From Geobacter sp. UBA1603 (GTDB lineage Bacteria > Desulfobacterota > Desulfuromonadia > Geobacterales > Pseudopelobacteraceae), in the NCBI GenBank assembly GCA_002322035.1, contig DCNF01000037.1, forward strand, positions 1 through 12,964: a stretch of 12,964 nt of DNA, given 5' to 3'. Of the stretch, positions 1 through 6,561 are shown one piece after another (positions within the stretch are counted from its first letter, which is position 1; each line of letters starts with the position of its first letter). The notes under the pieces were generated by a model. The model was not told the DNA's origin and did no database searches. It saw only the letters and a program-made list of their open reading frames with translations. Position numbers and translations under genes: made by a program.

Positions 1-930
1 AAGGGTGGTAGGGGGTGGGGTGGTAGCAGTAACCACCAGTACCGCTTCCTGCCCTTGTGCGCCTTCGATCCGCTCGCAGACAACCTCGCCGAAGCCGGCA
101 TCCTTCAGCCAGCCGGTCAATTCTGCTTCGTCGAAACCGAGCCACTGGTCGGCCAGCTGTTCCCGGGCCGTTTCGCGCTCGTGGCGGGCCAGGTCGGCGA
201 TCAGCAGCAGACCACTCTGCGACAGAATACGTCTAATCTCGGCCAGCACTGTCGGCGGGTCGGCGGCATGGTGCAGCACCATATTGAGCACTGCGCAGTC
301 GGCTGAAGCGTCGGGAAACGGCAGGTGAGTCATCTCGCCCAGACGGAGTTCGATAGCACTGGCACCACTTTCGGCAACCCGACGTCCAGCTTCCTCCAGC
401 ATGGCCGGAGAGTGGTCCACGCCGATCACGGTATCGGCTTTTGCAGCCAGGTCAGCCAATAAGCCGCCGGTACCAACGCCGATCTCCACCGCCGTGCCGG
501 CGTTTGGCACCAAGGCCACCAGACGCGGAAGGTACTCCGGCATCGGTAGCAGGGTGCCGGCCAGATTGTCCCACTGGCGGGCGTAACGATCAAAAAACTC
601 CTGGCTCCGCTGGCGCCGTCCCTCCAGAATTGTTGCCACGGCAGCCAGATCGTTGTGACGTTCAGGGAGGGTTGCCAGATACTGCTCGAAGGCAGGGCGG
701 ATGGCAGCGAAAAATGGAGAGTTGCTGCCGGCCCGGTAGTAGCTCCAGGTACCTTGCCGCTTGACCGTCAGGATGCCGGCCTCGGTAAGGATTTTCAAGT
801 GCCATGAGGCCTTGGACTGGCCGACGCCTAAAATAGCGGTCAACTCCTGAACGGTGAATTCTCCGGAAAGAAGCACAGCCGTCAGGCGCAGCCGAATCGG
901 ATCGGCCAGTGCTTTCAAGGTGTCAAGCAT
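1..930 (-). CDS. sahR: ArsR-type regulator fused to a SAM-methyltransferase-like domain (SahR-like), C-terminus cut by window edge
   Basis: The reading frame is open from an ATG at 930 to base 1 (310 codons, no stop), so the 3' end lies outside the window. Residues 1-75 form an ArsR-family winged helix (LKALADPIRLRLTAVL, then the recognition region SKASWHLKILTEAGILTVKR). The metal-binding CxC motif of ArsR/SmtB sensors is absent. Residues about 110-300 are a class I methyltransferase fold: motif I VEIGVGTGG (148-156), an acidic motif II VIGVDHS (168-174), then LPFPDASAD and HHAADPP. Known from the family: SahR proteins of Proteobacteria repress SAM-cycle genes (ahcY, metE/H, metF, metK) and sense S-adenosylhomocysteine through a methylase-like domain. 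The assignment to SahR is inferred from this architecture and the upstream inverted repeats. No SAM-cycle gene is visible here. It could instead be an ArsR/methyltransferase fusion with real enzymatic activity. A weak AGGA lies 11 nt before the ATG. Confidence 0.82.
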   Translation of the reverse strand, partial: MLDTLKALADPIRLRLTAVLLSGEFTVQELTAILGVGQSKASWHLKILTEAGILTVKRQGTWSYYRAGSNSPFFAAIRPAFEQYLATLPERHNDLAAVATILEGRRQRSQEFFDRYARQWDNLAGTLLPMPEYLPRLVALVPNAGTAVEIGVGTGGLLADLAAKADTVIGVDHSPAMLEEAGRRVAESGASAIELRLGEMTHLPFPDASADCAVLNMVLHHAADPPTVLAEIRRILSQSGLLLIADLARHERETAREQLADQWLGFDEAELTGWLKDAGFGEVVCERIEGAQGQEAVLVVTATTPPPTTL

Positions 931-952
931 GTTATATCAAATCCTGCAAAAT

Positions 953-978
953 TTTATATCAACTAAAATTGATATAAA
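953..978. promoter_or_regulatory. Perfect inverted repeat, likely operator of the sahR-like gene
   Basis: Two perfectly complementary 10-base arms, TTTATATCAA (953-962) and TTGATATAAA (969-978), flank a 6-base spacer. The same half-site core ATATCAA recurs at 934-940, just before the start codon, and at 993-999. The element lies 23 nt upstream of the regulator's start and overlaps its predicted -10 box, as expected for an autoregulatory repressor site. Assignment to SahR is inference from proximity and symmetry. Confidence 0.68.
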
Positions 979-999
979 GAAAACAAAATAAAATATCAA
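971..999 (-). promoter_or_regulatory. Predicted sigma-70 promoter of the sahR-like gene
   Basis: On the minus strand, TTGATA (999 to 994) as -35 and TATATC (976 to 971) as -10 are separated by 17 bases of T-rich sequence. The -35 differs from consensus at one base; the -10 is weaker. The -10 lies inside the right arm of the inverted repeat at 953-978, so bound repressor would block polymerase. The TTGATA of the -35 also belongs to a half-site. Confidence 0.45.
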
Positions 1000-1001
1000 G
1001 C

Positions 1002-1031
1002 AAAAAAAACCCACCGAGGGGCCCCGGCGGG
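1002..1031 (-). terminator. Intrinsic terminator downstream of topA
   Basis: Read on the minus strand, bases 1031 to 1010 form a GC-rich hairpin (CCCGCC... pairing with ...GGTGGG) followed by eight U (1009 to 1002). The two positions that mismatch on the plus strand become G-U wobbles only in the minus-strand RNA, which fixes the direction. It ends the dprA-topA transcript about 90 nt after the topA stop and insulates the regulator promoter downstream. Confidence 0.88.
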
Positions 1032-1043
1032 TCGAAGATTATT

Positions 1044-1061
1044 GCGTTGTTACCGCAACGC
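1044..1061. repeat. Small stem-loop in the topA 3' untranslated region
   Basis: GCGTTG (1044-1049) and CAACGC (1056-1061) are perfect inverted 6-base arms around a 6-base loop. It lies between the topA stop and the terminator. It has no T-run of its own, so it is probably only a 3' UTR structure. No function is claimed. Confidence 0.4.
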
Positions 1062-1122
1062 TTGAAGGCGGCGCAGAGAAGGCGCCATAGGCGCAGCAAG
1101 AACCATGCTGAACGCTAAAACG

Positions 1123-3429
1123 TCATACCGATGTCCAGTCGCACCCTTCTTTCGGGCATTTCAGGAACTCGCCCTTTTTCTTGTACACTTTCTTTACCAG
1201 CACCGGAAAGCCGCACTTCGGACAGGGCTGCGTCACCGGCTGATCCCACAGGGCAAACCGGCAGTCGGGGTAGCGGTTGCAGGAGTAGAATATCTTGCCG
1301 TAGCGGGACTTCTTCTCGGTCAGTTCGCCGGTTTTACAGTCGGGGCAGGTGACGCCGGTTCCCTTCGGTTTGTTGAGCGGCTGGATGTTCTTGCAGCCGG
1401 GATAGGCCGAGCAGGCCAGATATTTGCCGTAACGGCCGTCCTTAATCAGCATGGCGGCGCCGCACTTGTCGCATTTTTCATCTGACAGTACCGGTTCAGC
1501 CGCTTCAGGCCCGTTCTCCTGCTCGATGTTGCGGGTATATTTACATCCTTCCTTGAAGCCGGTGCAGGCGATGAACTTGCCCCGCTTGCCCAGCTTGATG
1601 GCCAACGGTTTGCCGCACTCCGGGCAGGCCTCGTCGGTGGCTTCGGTAGTCAGGTCAGACTTGTTGACCTCCCCCTCCTTCTGCTTGAGCAGGGCTGAGA
1701 ACGGTTCCCAGAATTCCTTCAGGAGTGGCTTCCACTGTTTCTCACCGCGGGAAACCATGTCCAGTTCCTCTTCCAGGCCGGCGGTGAAATTGTAGTCCAC
1801 ATAGCGGGAGAAGTGGTTGACCAGCATATCGCTGACCACCATGCCGACATCCTCGGGGAAGAAACGCTTTTTGTCGAGCCGGGCGTACTTGCGCTCCAGC
1901 AGGGTGTTCATAATGCTGGCATAGGTGGAGGGCCGGCCGATGCCGAACTCCTCCAGTGTCTTGACCAGGGTCGCCTCGGTGTAGCGCGGCGGCGGCTGGG
2001 TGAAATGCTGCTCGGGCAGGATCTCGTGGCGCAGAAGCGGAGTCCCCTCGGTCATGGCCGGGAGCAGGCCCTCTTTTTCTTCATCCTGGTCGTCGACCCC
2101 CTCGATGTAGAGCTTCATGAAACCGGGGAATCTGATCACCGTGCCACTGGCCCGCAGTCCGGCCTGGCGGGAGCCGGCGAACGAACCAGCAGCGGGAGGC
2201 GTTGCCAGATCGGCGGCGATATCAACCGAAGTCTGGTCCAGGAGCGCCTCTGCCATCTGACAGGCAACAGTCCGTTTCCAGATCAGCTCATAGAGCCGGT
2301 AGAGGTCCGGGGTCAGAAACTTCTTCAGTTCGGCCGGGGTCTTGGAAATGTAGGTCGGCCGGATCGCCTCATGGGCTTCCTGGGCGTTCTTGGTCTTGGT
2401 CTTGTAGTGACGCGGCTTGGCCAGGGCGTATTCTCTGCCGTAGGCGGCCGAGATAACGTCGTGGGCTTCTTTCAGCGCCTGGGACGACAGATTGACGCTG
2501 TCGGTACGCATGTAGGTGATCAGGCCGACCGTGCCGGCCTCGCCGATGCTTACCCCCTCATAGAGCTTCTGGGCGGTTGACATGGTCTTCTTGGCCGAAA
2601 AACCGAGCTTGCGGGAGGCCTCCTGCTGGAGGGTCGAGGTGGTGAAGGGGGGTGCCGGAGTACGCTTTTTTTCAGTCTTCGTGATTTTGCCGACGTGGTA
2701 GGAACCACTCAAGAGCGCCGTTTTGAGAACCTCGGCAGACACGGCATCCGGTATGTCAAACTTGCCGAGCTTCTTCCCTCCGACCGAGACCAGACCTGCC
2801 CTGAACTCCTGGCCGGGGGCCGTGCCAAGGCGGGCGTCGATGCTCCAGTACTCCTGCTGCACGAAAGCCTGAATCTCCTTCTCCCGCTCGCAGATCAACC
2901 GCAGGGCCACCGACTGGACCCGGCCGGCCGACAGCCCGTAACGTATCTTCTTCCAGAGGAAAGGGGAAAGAGTGAATCCGACCAGGTAATCCAGCACCGA
3001 TCGTGCCTGTTGGGCATCCACCAGCTCCGTCGCGATGCCGCGGGGATGGTTGACTGCATGGACGATGGCATCCTTGGTGATTTCGTGGAACACCACCCGG
3101 CGGACGTCGATGCCGGGATTCTTTTTGTCGAGACCGAGAGCCGCCAGCAGGTGCCAGGAAATAGCCTCCCCCTCGCGGTCGGGGTCGGTCGCCAGCAGCA
3201 GGCGCTCGGCGCCTTTCAGCTCTTTCCTGATGGCGTCGATATGCTTTTTGCTGTCGGGCAGGACGTGGTATTTCGGCTCAAAACCCTTCTCGATATCGAC
3301 CGATCCCTGCTTGCTGGGCAGGGCGCGCACATGGCCGAAAGAGGCCAGAACCCGATAGTCGGGGCCAAGAAATTTCTCTATGGTTTTCGCCTTTGCGGGC
3401 GATTCAACAATGACAAGATTCTTTGACAT
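1123..3429 (-). CDS. topA: DNA topoisomerase I (type IA)
   Basis: This 768-residue protein relaxes negative supercoils by single-strand passage in the cytoplasm. The TOPRIM domain starts at the N-terminus (LVIVESPAKAKTIEKFLG, with E9) and carries the metal-binding TDPDREGE at 81-88 (D82, D84, E86). The catalytic tyrosine is Y306 in GLITYMRTDS. The gate-domain motif LSAGRVQSVALRLI lies at 166-179. The C-terminus has four Cys4 zinc ribbons: 602-629, 653-679, 695-723 and 736-763, each with CxxC and a distal Cys pair. A proline/alanine/glycine-rich stretch at about 408-423 looks like a small lineage-specific insertion. The gene starts 9 nt after the dprA stop with only a weak purine run as ribosome binding site, so translational coupling to dprA is likely. 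Identity is certain. Confidence 0.98.
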   Translation of the reverse strand: MSKNLVIVESPAKAKTIEKFLGPDYRVLASFGHVRALPSKQGSVDIEKGFEPKYHVLPDSKKHIDAIRKELKGAERLLLATDPDREGEAISWHLLAALGLDKKNPGIDVRRVVFHEITKDAIVHAVNHPRGIATELVDAQQARSVLDYLVGFTLSPFLWKKIRYGLSAGRVQSVALRLICEREKEIQAFVQQEYWSIDARLGTAPGQEFRAGLVSVGGKKLGKFDIPDAVSAEVLKTALLSGSYHVGKITKTEKKRTPAPPFTTSTLQQEASRKLGFSAKKTMSTAQKLYEGVSIGEAGTVGLITYMRTDSVNLSSQALKEAHDVISAAYGREYALAKPRHYKTKTKNAQEAHEAIRPTYISKTPAELKKFLTPDLYRLYELIWKRTVACQMAEALLDQTSVDIAADLATPPAAGSFAGSRQAGLRASGTVIRFPGFMKLYIEGVDDQDEEKEGLLPAMTEGTPLLRHEILPEQHFTQPPPRYTEATLVKTLEEFGIGRPSTYASIMNTLLERKYARLDKKRFFPEDVGMVVSDMLVNHFSRYVDYNFTAGLEEELDMVSRGEKQWKPLLKEFWEPFSALLKQKEGEVNKSDLTTEATDEACPECGKPLAIKLGKRGKFIACTGFKEGCKYTRNIEQENGPEAAEPVLSDEKCDKCGAAMLIKDGRYGKYLACSAYPGCKNIQPLNKPKGTGVTCPDCKTGELTEKKSRYGKIFYSCNRYPDCRFALWDQPVTQPCPKCGFPVLVKKVYKKKGEFLKCPKEGCDWTSV

Positions 3430-3438
3430 GATAGTCTT

Positions 3439-4530
3439 TCAGGAGATGGTGTAATGGGCGCCGGGGAGTTGTGTGACCGCCCCCTTGAGCTCAAGGTGCA
3501 ACAACATAGAGGAAACCTCCCCGGCTGTCAATTCGGATTGGCTGATGATCCCGTCGATATGCAGCGGCGAGCGGGCCAAAAGCTCATAAAGGGCGGCCTC
3601 CTTCGGTGTCAGTGAAAAGGGAGGACGGGTAACCGTCGCCGTCTGCAGCGAGGTCAGCCCGGGTGTAAAGCCGGGCAGTTCCTCAAGGATGTCCTCGACA
3701 CAGTCCACCAGCTTGGCCCCCTGTTTGATCAGGCGGTTGCTCCCACGGCAGGAGTGAACCGCGATCGAGCCGGGCACGGCAAAGACGTCGCGTCCCTGCT
3801 CCAGCGCATACTGGGCGGTGATCAGCGATCCACTCTTTTCGGCGGCCTCGACCACCAGCACCCCCCGTGAGAATCCGCTTATGATCCGGTTACGACGGGG
3901 AAAGTTCTCGGCCAGAGGCAGGGTCCCGAGGGGAAATTCGGACACGAGACATCCCTTTTCGGCCATCTCGGAGAACAGTTTTTTGTTCTCGGGCGGATAA
4001 ACCAGATCAATGCCGCAGCCAAGAACGCCGATCGTCGGGCCGCCAGCCGCCAGTGCTCCTTTGTGGGCGGCCGTATCAATGCCGCGGGCCATTCCTGATA
4101 CAACCGTCACACCCCGGCCGGCCAGTTCTCCCGCCAGGCGGTTTGTGACCAGAATACCGTACGATGTTGCCCGGCGCGAGCCAACGATCGCCACCGCGCA
4201 GGCGTGGCCGGGTATGCTGCCGCGCAGGTACAGAAACGGAGGAGGATCCGGTATTTCAAAAAGCGACTTGGGATAGGCCGCATCGGTAAAGGTGATCAGG
4301 CGTGCGCCGCACTCTTCAATTTTCCGGCATTCCGCCTCGGCGAAGCGCTTCCATTCACCGCTCCTGGCAGATTCGATCACCGCTGCTGTTATGCCGCGCA
4401 GGTCAGAAAAACCGGCACACAGGGCATCAAGGGCAGCATCCGGGGTGTCGAAGCGCTCCAGCAAGCGTCGGAACATGACCGAACCGACGCCGCTGACCGC
4501 TTTGAGGCCTATCCAGTGAAATATTTCCAT
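3439..4530 (-). CDS. dprA: DNA-processing protein DprA (RecA loader on incoming ssDNA)
   Basis: DprA/Smf binds single-stranded DNA entering during transformation and loads RecA. It is also common in bacteria not known to be naturally competent. The protein has 363 residues from the chosen start. An N-terminal helix-hairpin-helix/SAM-like region (about 1-75) is followed by the Rossmann-type DNA-binding domain with GSRR (117-120), SGMARGID (145-152), GCGIDLVYP and FPRRNRIISG (210-219), all family hallmarks. The last 60 or so residues (SLTPKEAALYELL...) form the DprA winged-helix domain. An upstream in-frame ATG at 4536 exists, but the AGGAG at 4543-4539 is only 2 nt from it and 8 nt from the ATG at 4530, so 4530 is preferred. 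The gene is followed after 9 nt by topA, a common pairing. Confidence 0.96.
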   Translation of the reverse strand: MEIFHWIGLKAVSGVGSVMFRRLLERFDTPDAALDALCAGFSDLRGITAAVIESARSGEWKRFAEAECRKIEECGARLITFTDAAYPKSLFEIPDPPPFLYLRGSIPGHACAVAIVGSRRATSYGILVTNRLAGELAGRGVTVVSGMARGIDTAAHKGALAAGGPTIGVLGCGIDLVYPPENKKLFSEMAEKGCLVSEFPLGTLPLAENFPRRNRIISGFSRGVLVVEAAEKSGSLITAQYALEQGRDVFAVPGSIAVHSCRGSNRLIKQGAKLVDCVEDILEELPGFTPGLTSLQTATVTRPPFSLTPKEAALYELLARSPLHIDGIISQSELTAGEVSSMLLHLELKGAVTQLPGAHYTIS

Positions 4531-4550
4531 TGCCATGTCTCCTGACGGAC

Positions 4551-4576
4551 AAAAAAAGACCGGCCGGAGCCGGTCT
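4551..4576 (-). terminator. Intrinsic terminator of the LysM gene, abutting dprA
   Basis: Arms AGACCGGC (4557-4564) and GCCGGTCT (4569-4576) pair perfectly across a 4-base loop. On the minus strand the hairpin is followed by seven U (4557 to 4551). It lies 22 nt after the LysM stop codon. The dprA AGGAG (4543 to 4539) follows only 7 nt past the U-tract, leaving no room for a separate dprA promoter between them. Confidence 0.92.
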
Positions 4577-4598
4577 GATTGCGGGAGAAAATGAATAG

Positions 4599-5618
4599 CT
4601 ATTTGGTGATGCTGACGATCCGGTCCCCTTTGTACAGGGCATCGATGCTCTTGACGATTACGGCCATGGAGGTGTTTGTGCCGGTTTCCAGGATAACCAG
4701 CGCCCCGATCAGCTCCTGCGGGAGTCTGTCGATCCTCCCCTCGGTAAATTTCTTGTCGAGAGTTACGTCACGGATAATGTAGAGCATGTTGCCCGCTTCG
4801 GCCCCCTGGCGGGTGCCGAGGTCGAGGTAGACAATGTCTCCGGAGGAGATAATGCTGCTGCCGCTGTAGCTTTCGATGATGTAGCCCTTCATGTCGCGGC
4901 CCGGCATTTTAAGGGAGACCTCGCGCCGTTTGTCATCCCGCAGGGGAAACAGTTGCGCTCCGGGTGTAACCTCCTGGAAAGTACGGGTCAGAATGGCCCG
5001 CGACGAGCTCTTTTCCAGATCGGTCAGCTGCAGCGTGCCGAGGGGGACCATTTTTGTTCCCATGACCTGGTTGGTGGCAGGGTGGCTGACGGCGGCATCC
5101 TTGCGGTAGATCGAAAACTTCTCCCCCCCTTTGACACCGAGCTCACGGCCAATGTCGGTATAGACGATGTCGTCGTCACCGGCAATGATCCGGCCGTTAT
5201 GGACACCGATAACCGAGCCGGCCGGTTTGACATCCGATTCCATCAGGAAGCCTTCCTTGCCGTGTACCGCATAGGTCCGCTCGGCGGCAACCTCGGCCAT
5301 TGCCTCTGACGTCTTGGCGGCCGGCGCCGCTTTCTGGCCACCGGAGGACGCCTGCTCTTTGGGAAGGAACTCCAGCCGATCAGGGAAGACCCGTACTTTC
5401 TGACCTGGATAGATCAGGTGGGGGTTGGTGATCTGGCTGTTTTTTGACCACATGCCGGGCCAGTAGCGGGGATCCTTGATGAACCGCTCCGAAAGCCCCC
5501 AGAGGGTGTCTCCCTGTTTGACGACATAGATGGTCGGTTCGTCCTGTTCCGCAGCCAGGGCAGCGCAGGGCGTCAGGCAGGCCAGCAGAAGCAGCAGAAG
5601 GATCAGTCTGATTTTCAT
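4599..5618 (-). CDS. Secreted LysM-domain protein, peptidoglycan-associated, with internal duplication
   Basis: The protein has 339 residues. The N-terminus has a basic MKIR, a run of leucines and an ALAA site near residue 23, giving a signal peptide for export to the periplasm. A Cys at 14 in LLAC could alternatively be a lipobox, though the -2 Leu is atypical. Residues 29-78 are a LysM domain (YVVKQGDTLWGLSERF... NPHLIYPGQKVRVFP) expected to bind peptidoglycan. The tryptophan-rich insert RYWPGMW is typical of this LysM subclass. Residues 150-226 and 261-337 align as two copies of one module beginning DIVYTDIG and DIVYLDLG. No catalytic motif is visible, so a structural or anchoring envelope role is inferred. 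A GTG at 5627 is in frame, but GAGG sits 8 nt before the ATG at 5618, which is preferred. The gene lies 53 nt downstream of cpoB and is probably cotranscribed with it. Confidence 0.85.
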   Translation of the reverse strand: MKIRLILLLLLLACLTPCAALAAEQDEPTIYVVKQGDTLWGLSERFIKDPRYWPGMWSKNSQITNPHLIYPGQKVRVFPDRLEFLPKEQASSGGQKAAPAAKTSEAMAEVAAERTYAVHGKEGFLMESDVKPAGSVIGVHNGRIIAGDDDIVYTDIGRELGVKGGEKFSIYRKDAAVSHPATNQVMGTKMVPLGTLQLTDLEKSSSRAILTRTFQEVTPGAQLFPLRDDKRREVSLKMPGRDMKGYIIESYSGSSIISSGDIVYLDLGTRQGAEAGNMLYIIRDVTLDKKFTEGRIDRLPQELIGALVILETGTNTSMAVIVKSIDALYKGDRIVSITK

Positions 5619-5671
5619 GGGGCACACCTCACACGTGTCGGTGGTGGTCTGGCCGCTTCATTTGCGCGGCG

Positions 5672-6400
5672 TCAGTTGGCCGTCAGCCGCTCACGGGCCT
5701 TGGCGGCCGCCGGGCTTGACGGGTAGGTTTTGATCAGGTCCCCGAACAGGGCCGAAGCCTTTTCCTTTTCATTCATGGCTGCCAGAGTGTAGCCCAGCTT
5801 GAGCATGGCATCGGGAGCCTTGGCGCTTTTGGGATGGTCCTGGATTACTGTGCGAAACATATCGCGCGCCGCCGGCAGGTTGTTCAGGCTGTAGTGGCAT
5901 TCGCCGATCCAGTAGCGTGCGTTGGGGGCATAGTCGCTGGCGGGGGCCATTTTGAGGAACGATTCGAATGCACTGATCGCCGCTGCAAAATTATTAGCGC
6001 TGTAAAGCCCGAAGGCCTTGACATATTCGGCCGGCGGCCCACTCTCCCTGATCTTCGGAAGAGGTGCCTCCGGATTGACGACTTCGATCTTGGGGGTGGA
6101 GTTCTGCTGGGCCATCACCGTCAGGCGGGCCTTGAGGTCGTCGAGGGAACTGCGCAGCTCACGGTTGGACTCCTGAAGCCGGTCAAGCTGCGCCGACAGG
6201 GACTTCTGGCGCTCCTGATGGGACTGCACCTCACCGGCCAGCTCATTGTCTCGGATTTCGCGCTTTTTAGCGGCCTGGATCAGATGCTCAATCTTGGCCT
6301 CGGATTCGGCAATCCGCTTGACCACCAGATCATCTGCCGCACAGCCGGAAAGAACGCACAGGAGCAGGCCAGATACTGCCCTGCCGACACCGGATGCCAT
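5672..6400 (-). CDS. cpoB: CpoB/YbgF-like cell-division coordinator with lipoprotein signal and TPR repeats
   Basis: CpoB/YbgF works with Tol-Pal and coordinates peptidoglycan synthesis with outer-membrane constriction. The protein has 242 residues. It starts with a hydrophobic signal ending in the lipobox LSGC (Cys20), suggesting a lipid-anchored form; E. coli CpoB is a soluble periplasmic protein. Residues 24-95 are charged and heptad-like, fitting the N-terminal trimerising coiled coil. Residues 124-235 contain three TPR-like repeats (AEYVKAFGLYSANNFAAAISAFESFLK, YWIGECHYSLNNLPAARDMF, MLKLGYTLAAMNEKEKASALF). The ATG at 6400 is chosen because it gives a proper signal and has GGGGGA just upstream. 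A TTG at 6445 is in frame but would put the promoter inside the gene. No tol or pal gene is in the window. Confidence 0.88.
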   Translation of the reverse strand: MASGVGRAVSGLLLCVLSGCAADDLVVKRIAESEAKIEHLIQAAKKREIRDNELAGEVQSHQERQKSLSAQLDRLQESNRELRSSLDDLKARLTVMAQQNSTPKIEVVNPEAPLPKIRESGPPAEYVKAFGLYSANNFAAAISAFESFLKMAPASDYAPNARYWIGECHYSLNNLPAARDMFRTVIQDHPKSAKAPDAMLKLGYTLAAMNEKEKASALFGDLIKTYPSSPAAAKARERLTAN

Positions 6401-6429
6401 AATTCCCCCATTTGACGAGTGTTTTTCAT

Positions 6430-6458
6430 AATTAAAGCGATACAAAGGGGTTTGTCAA
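6430..6458 (-). promoter_or_regulatory. Predicted sigma-70 promoter of cpoB
   Basis: Minus-strand TTGACA (6458 to 6453), a perfect -35, is followed after 17 bases by TTAATT (6435 to 6430) as -10. It lies about 30 nt upstream of the cpoB ATG at 6400. It would drive cpoB and the LysM gene. The match is seen directly; activity is inferred. Confidence 0.65.
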
Positions 6459-6495
6459 GCGAAACCGCCTTTTCGATTCAAAAGGAGCGCCGAAT

Positions 6496-6505
6496 ATGCT
6501 AGCAT
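6496..6505. promoter_or_regulatory. 10-bp perfect palindrome in the cpoB/U32 divergent region
   Basis: ATGCTAGCAT is self-complementary. It lies between the divergent cpoB and U32 genes, about 57 nt upstream of the U32 start, and overlaps a possible plus-strand -10 (TATGCT, 6495-6500) with no convincing -35. A second small inverted repeat (GTATG/CATAC, 6526-6537) follows. It could be a regulator site, but a 10-bp palindrome can arise by chance. Confidence 0.25.
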
Positions 6506-6561
6506 TCCGTTCCCTGGTGCACCGCGTATGAGCATACTGCCGAAAGGCGTTGTCCCCATCC

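Noticed and set aside
5..764. Plus-strand open frames over the first 760 bases
   Set aside because: They overlap the sahR-like gene on the minus strand, which has continuous domain-level similarity through its methyltransferase fold.
1813..3426. Two long plus-strand open frames (255 and 243 codons) opposite topA
   Set aside because: They lie antisense to a certain topA, show no recognisable domain, and are the usual by-product of GC-rich codon usage on the opposite strand.
4531..4536. Start of dprA at the upstream ATG (4536)
   Set aside because: The AGGAG is only 2 nt from that ATG but 8 nt from the ATG at 4530, which fits initiation far better.
6401..6445. TTG start of cpoB at 6445
   Set aside because: It would add 15 charged residues before the lipoprotein signal and place the -10 box within the coding region; the ATG at 6400 gives a proper signal sequence.
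6468..6485. CCTTTT / AAAAGG inverted repeat as a terminator or operator
   Set aside because: The 6-bp AT-rich arms are weak and there is no following U-tract. It lies between divergent genes where no terminator is needed.
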